Of a stretch of 64,000 nt of DNA, positions 61,601 through 64,000 are shown piece by piece (position 1 is the first letter of the stretch; every line of letters begins with the position of its first letter). The stretch is from positions 2,154,501 through 2,218,500 of the forward strand of contig NZ_CATKVU010000006.1 in NCBI RefSeq assembly GCF_949820605.1, written 5' to 3'. The DNA comes from Segatella copri (GTDB lineage: Bacteria > Bacteroidota > Bacteroidia > Bacteroidales > Bacteroidaceae). The notes beneath the pieces were generated by a model. It was not told where the DNA came from. It ran no database searches and saw only the letters and a program-made list of their open reading frames with translations. A program made the position numbers and the translations under genes.

Positions 61601-62314
61601 GGCAGTCTCCTTATCCTCGAAGTGGCAGTCGTTGGTGCACACCAGTTTGATGTTAAACTCCCTTGCCATCTTGATAAGTTCCTTGTTGGCACGCTGCTGC
61701 AACTCGTAAGCCTCGCGGTTGGCAAGCAGACTTGGATCATCGGGCACTTTATGGCGCTGGAGCTCGAGATAGTAATCATCGCCAAAGAGGTTGTGGTACC
61801 ACTGGCAAGCCTCGCGGGCTCCTTCCAGGTCACCATGCAGAATCTTGGATGGCACCTCGCCTGCAATACATGCCGAACAGACGATGAGGTCTTCGTGATA
61901 CTTCTCCAGATCGGCACGGTCGGTTCGTGGGCGCATGTAGTAACCATCCACCCACGAATTGCTCACCAGCTTGATGAGGTTCTTGTATCCATTATAATTC
62001 TTGGCAAGTACAATGAGGTGATAACCGCTCATATCGCCCTTATCCTTCTCTCGGTCGGCTTTGGTTCGGCGTGCCACATACATCTCGCAGCCTATGATAG
62101 GCTTGAAAGGTTCGAGTCCCTCCTTCTTGCGGTCTTTATTAATCTTGCCGCAATAGTCGGTAAGTTCCTTGATGCCGAACATCACACCGTGGTCGGTTAC
62201 CGCCATACCCTTCATGCCGTCCTTGATGGCCTTATCTACCAGATGCGGTATCTTCGACTGACCGTCGAGGATGGAGTATTGGGTGTGTACATGCAAATGA
62301 ACAAAATCTTCCAT
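58604..62314 (-). CDS. dnaE: DNA polymerase III alpha subunit
   Basis: The 1236-residue protein starts with the PHP domain (MEDFVHLHVHTQYSILDGQ...VTDHGVMFG) and continues with the PolIII catalytic palm (GPGRGSAAGSVVAYCLGIT and LPDIDTDFDDDGRGKVL with the catalytic acids). The fingers follow (QEQVMLLSRQLASF...RKAMGKKKK), then the tandem HhH region, and an OB-fold near the C-terminus (VVLGGIITGVKSKFTKTGKPCGFVTLEDFEG). It is the replicative polymerase of the chromosome. The His and Asp residues of the PHP domain look conserved, so an active exonuclease or pyrophosphatase is possible. Confidence 0.97.
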   Translation of the reverse strand: MEDFVHLHVHTQYSILDGQSKIPHLVDKAIKDGMKGMAVTDHGVMFGIKELTDYCGKINKDRKKEGLEPFKPIIGCEMYVARRTKADREKDKGDMSGYHLIVLAKNYNGYKNLIKLVSNSWVDGYYMRPRTDRADLEKYHEDLIVCSACIAGEVPSKILHGDLEGAREACQWYHNLFGDDYYLELQRHKVPDDPSLLANREAYELQQRANKELIKMAREFNIKLVCTNDCHFEDKETAEAHDHLLCIATGKDLDDPNRLRYSKQEWFKTRQEMNEVFSDIPEALSNTLEVLDKVEIYSIDHGPIMPFFPIPESFGTEEQLRQKVSEEDLYKEFTTDENGKNPLPPEEGQKVIDRLGGYDKIYRIKFEAEYLRHLAYEGAKKLYGDPLPENVDEHVNFELHVMKTMGFPGYFLIVSDFIRAAREELGVMVGPGRGSAAGSVVAYCLGITKIDPLKYDLLFERFLNPDRVNLPDIDTDFDDDGRGKVLRWVMDKYGHENCAHIITYGSMATKNSIKDVARVEKLPLDKANALCKAIPDRLPDGAKMNLPNAIKYTPELREAEFSNDPRESNTIKYAKMLEGTIRGTGIHACGFIICRDPISNWVPVSTADDPDFPGLKTAVTQYDGHVIETTGLIKMDFLGLKTLSEMKEACKVIKQTTGDVVDLDTIPIDDELTYQLYQRGQTIGTFQFESPGMQKYLRELKPTVFEDLIAMNALYRPGPMDYIPDFIARKNGKQAITYDIPCMEKYLKDTYGITVYQEQVMLLSRQLASFTRGESDALRKAMGKKKKAIVDAMKPKFIKQGQENGHDPKVLEKIWGDWEKFASYAFNKSHATCYSWVAYQTAYLKAHYPAEYMAALMTRRFAQITEITKLMEECQSMGIKTLGPDVNESYRVFGVNEHGEIRFGLSAIKGMGAPAADAIVAERLKNGPYKSIFDFAERVDYSSVNRKAFETLALSGGFDSFGIRREQFFGKNNKGETFLDTLVRYGQLFQQEQHEAANSLFGGTEAIEIATPPIPDAESWSTIERLNRERELVGIYLSAHPLDEYSIILNSLCNTHCSELGDKQELAKKEDVVLGGIITGVKSKFTKTGKPCGFVTLEDFEGSGELALFGEDWGKWRGIMVEGSTIYITAKCVSRYGNANYLDFQIGNVEYLQTVKENRIDRFTINVESDAIDETMVSDLQTILENDEGKAQLFFQIHDVDSNTYLLMRAREHTVGVGHALIQYIEQHPKMSYQIN

Positions 62315-62342
62315 TATCTGTTTAAAATTCGAATTTTGACAA

Positions 62343-62374
62343 CAAAGTTACGGCGAAATATTGAAAAAGCCAAA
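62343..62374 (-). promoter_or_regulatory. dnaE promoter
   Basis: On the minus strand TTTG (62371-62374) and TAACTTTG (62343-62350) are separated by 20 bp, 29 bp upstream of the ATG. Confidence 0.75.
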
Positions 62375-62421
62375 AGAAATATGCGAAAATATTGAAAAAG
62401 GTAAAAGAAACCCACAAAAAA

Positions 62422-62453
62422 TTTGCAAAAGTGATAAAAATGACGTACCTTTG
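62422..62453 (+). promoter_or_regulatory. psd-pssA promoter
   Basis: TTTG (62422-62425) and TACCTTTG (62446-62453) are separated by 20 bp, 27 bp before the psd ATG. Confidence 0.75.
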
Positions 62454-62479
62454 CACCAATAAAAACTTAATCCTACTAT

Positions 62480-63172
62480 ATGGGACAGAAAATAAAGAAA
62501 TTAAAAAAGATAAGATTGCACCGCGAAGGTACCGATCAGCTGGTAACCGGAGCGATAGCGTTAGTAGCCATTGCGGCTATATTGTGGACAACCTTAGACA
62601 ACAAGATTCCGTTCTGGGCTTTTGTTGTTGTGTTCGGTACGGTATATGGTATCGTGCTCAACTTCTACCGTTGTCCTACCAGATACCTCAACGTAGAGGA
62701 TACTTCGAAACTGGTAGTAGCACCAGCCGACGGAAAGATTGTGGTGATAGAAGAGGTGGAGAATGCTCCCTACTTCGGTGACCGCCGCCTGATGATTTCC
62801 ATCTTCATGAGCCTCTGGAATGTTCATGCCAACTGGTTTCCGGTAGACGGAAAGGTGAAATTCGTGAAGCATGTTGACGGCAACTACCACAAGGCATGGC
62901 TGCCTAAGGCTAGCGAGGAAAACGAGCATGCCGACGTGATGATTACCACACCTGCGGGAGTGGATGTACTCTGCCGACAGATTGCCGGTGCAGTAGCACG
63001 CCGCATCGTAACCTATGCCAAGGAAGGGGAAGAATGCTTCATCGACGAGCACCTGGGATTCATCAAGCTGGGTTCACGCGTGGATGTCTACCTGCCTGTA
63101 GGTACAGAAGTATGCGTAAAGATGGGACAGTCAACTACTGGCGACCAGACCATCATCGCTAAATTGAAATAA
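62480..63172 (+). CDS. psd: Phosphatidylserine decarboxylase proenzyme (short form)
   Basis: The 230-residue protein is a Psd of the short bacterial type. It has two N-terminal hydrophobic segments ([16 protein letters not shown] and [20 protein letters not shown]), the [15 protein letters not shown] region, [16 protein letters not shown], and the C-terminal [14 protein letters not shown]. The Gly-Ser in LGSR is the self-cleavage site that produces the pyruvoyl cofactor. It decarboxylates phosphatidylserine to phosphatidylethanolamine in the inner membrane. The next gene, pssA, makes the substrate, so the two form a lipid pathway unit. Confidence 0.94.
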   Translation: MGQKIKKLKKIRLHREGTDQLVTGAIALVAIAAILWTTLDNKIPFWAFVVVFGTVYGIVLNFYRCPTRYLNVEDTSKLVVAPADGKIVVIEEVENAPYFGDRRLMISIFMSLWNVHANWFPVDGKVKFVKHVDGNYHKAWLPKASEENEHADVMITTPAGVDVLCRQIAGAVARRIVTYAKEGEECFIDEHLGFIKLGSRVDVYLPVGTEVCVKMGQSTTGDQTIIAKLK

Positions 63173-63180
63173 CATATTGA

Positions 63181-63227
63181 CAGATAGAGGGCAAGCCGGA
63201 ACATACTTCAGGCTTTCACTCTATCAT
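63181..63227 (+). other. Hairpin between psd and pssA
   Basis: ATAGAGGGCAAGCC and GGCTTTCACTCTAT form an interrupted stem around GGAACATACTTCA, without a T run. It may moderate the ratio of the two products by attenuation or processing. Confidence 0.4.
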
Positions 63228-63243
63228 AATATACTGGAAAGAA

Positions 63244-63972
63244 ATGAGTATCAAGAAACATATTCCAAATACGATAACCTGCTGCAACCTGGTTTCGGGC
63301 TGCATCGCAACATCGTTTGCCTTCGGCGGTAACCCAAAGATGGCATTGTTATGGATTATCATCGGAGCCGTATTCGACTTCTTTGACGGCATGAGCGCCC
63401 GCCTGCTGCACGTTTCATCGCCAATAGGCAAGGAGCTTGATTCGCTGGCAGATGACGTAACCTTCGGTGTGGCTCCTGCCACCATCGTATTCTCACAACT
63501 CTTTGTGATGGAATATCCGGGTTTTCTGGAGCCTTTGCGCCCATGGCTGCCTTACGCAGCCTTCATCATCGCAGCCTTCTCGGCATTGCGACTGGCTAAG
63601 TTTAATCTTGATGAGCGCCAGACTACCTCTTTCATCGGTGTTCCTACACCAGCCAACGCCCTGTTCTGGGGTTCGCTGATTGTGTTCAATCCAAGCTGGC
63701 TCGAAGGATATGCGTGGTCGGTATTCATCATTCTGGCTCTGATTCTCATCACCAGCTATCTGCTGGTTTGCGAGATGCCTCTTTTCGCCTTGAAGTTCAA
63801 GCAGTGGGGGTTCAAGGGCAATGAGGTGAAATATGGCTTTGCCGCGCTCACCCTCATCATCCTCGCTACTTCGGTAGCACTTGATGGTCTGACCGGTTTC
63901 CTCACCGGCTGGTGGCTTGTCATCGTGGCATACGTCATCATCTCGGCGATTATTTATCTGAAGAAGAAATAA
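63244..63972 (+). CDS. pssA: CDP-diacylglycerol--serine O-phosphatidyltransferase
   Basis: The 242-residue membrane protein starts MSIKKHIPNTITCCNLVSGCIATSFAF. It has the CDP-alcohol phosphatidyltransferase motif DFFDGMSARLLHVSSPIGKELDSLADDVTFG (D-G-x2-A-R-x8-G-x3-D-x3-D). Several hydrophobic helices follow (FIIAAFSALRLAKFN, VFIILALILITSYLLVCE, ALTLIILATSVALDGL). It makes phosphatidylserine from CDP-diacylglycerol and serine. It is in one unit with psd, 71 bp downstream. The last 28 bp of the window after its stop hold nothing recognisable. Confidence 0.95.
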   Translation: MSIKKHIPNTITCCNLVSGCIATSFAFGGNPKMALLWIIIGAVFDFFDGMSARLLHVSSPIGKELDSLADDVTFGVAPATIVFSQLFVMEYPGFLEPLRPWLPYAAFIIAAFSALRLAKFNLDERQTTSFIGVPTPANALFWGSLIVFNPSWLEGYAWSVFIILALILITSYLLVCEMPLFALKFKQWGFKGNEVKYGFAALTLIILATSVALDGLTGFLTGWWLVIVAYVIISAIIYLKKK

Positions 63973-64000
63973 GAAGAATTCCCCGATTTTAAGTTGATTA

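Overview
The window looks like a chromosome segment of a gut Bacteroidota, most likely Prevotella/Segatella. The grounds are Bacteroidota-type promoters (-7 TAnnTTTG, with TTTG about 19-20 bp upstream), a Mfa/Fim-type fimbrial operon, PorX and PorW/SprE-type secretion factors, DUF1599, DUF3098, BT_3928 and BF0631 families, a smalltalk micro-protein, and a folK-queA-truB-uppP-DUF3098-ftsX cluster. Species assignment is inference. I see no tRNA, rRNA or CRISPR array.

Layout. 1-2.9 kb: end of a transporter gene, typA, rpsO and a small membrane protein. 2.9-15.0 kb (minus): a fimbrial operon read from 15.0 kb down: DUF3575/OmpA-like protein, Mfa1-type stalk subunit, FimB/Mfa2-type anchor, two fimbrillin-like lipoproteins (the first broken at a run of nine G), and a 1759-residue surface protein with a T9SS-like C-terminus. 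15.2-19.7 kb (minus): folK, queA, truB, uppP, DUF3098, ftsX. 20-26.7 kb (minus): tripartite RND efflux pump followed by lpxA. 26.9-33.4 kb: cca, then the divergent cluster DUF1599, BT_3928-like/tpiA (one uninterrupted reading frame), SPOR protein, folE, xth. 33.7-41.5 kb: YwqK-like protein, metalloproteinase lipoprotein, aroA, small Cys-rich membrane protein, metal ABC permease, PorW/SprE-like TPR lipoprotein.

41.6-54.9 kb is an accessory island: two Bro-N-type proteins, DUF5675, a VirE-N/DUF3987 protein, two unknown proteins, a HaeIII-like C5 methyltransferase with an XRE regulator, a divergent putative nuclease with a D...ExE site, a 47-codon gene, an Rpn/PD-(D/E)XK transposase-like protein, an intact IS982-family element with 8-bp target duplication, a HU-like protein and a 31-residue smalltalk protein. 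An 18-bp direct repeat lies at both edges. 54.9-64 kb returns to core genes: split LysO exporter, porX, tsaE, trxA, dnaE, psd and pssA.

Functional links: PorX and the PorW-like protein belong to type IX secretion, and the giant fimbrial-operon protein carries a plausible type IX sorting domain, so regulator, machine part and cargo may all be here. The methyltransferase, XRE regulator and divergent nuclease share an intergenic region with two identical-armed palindromes and look like a controller-regulated restriction-modification unit. The window is also rich in short-period AT-rich repeats before start codons; similar repeats have entered the coding sequence of the DUF3987 gene.
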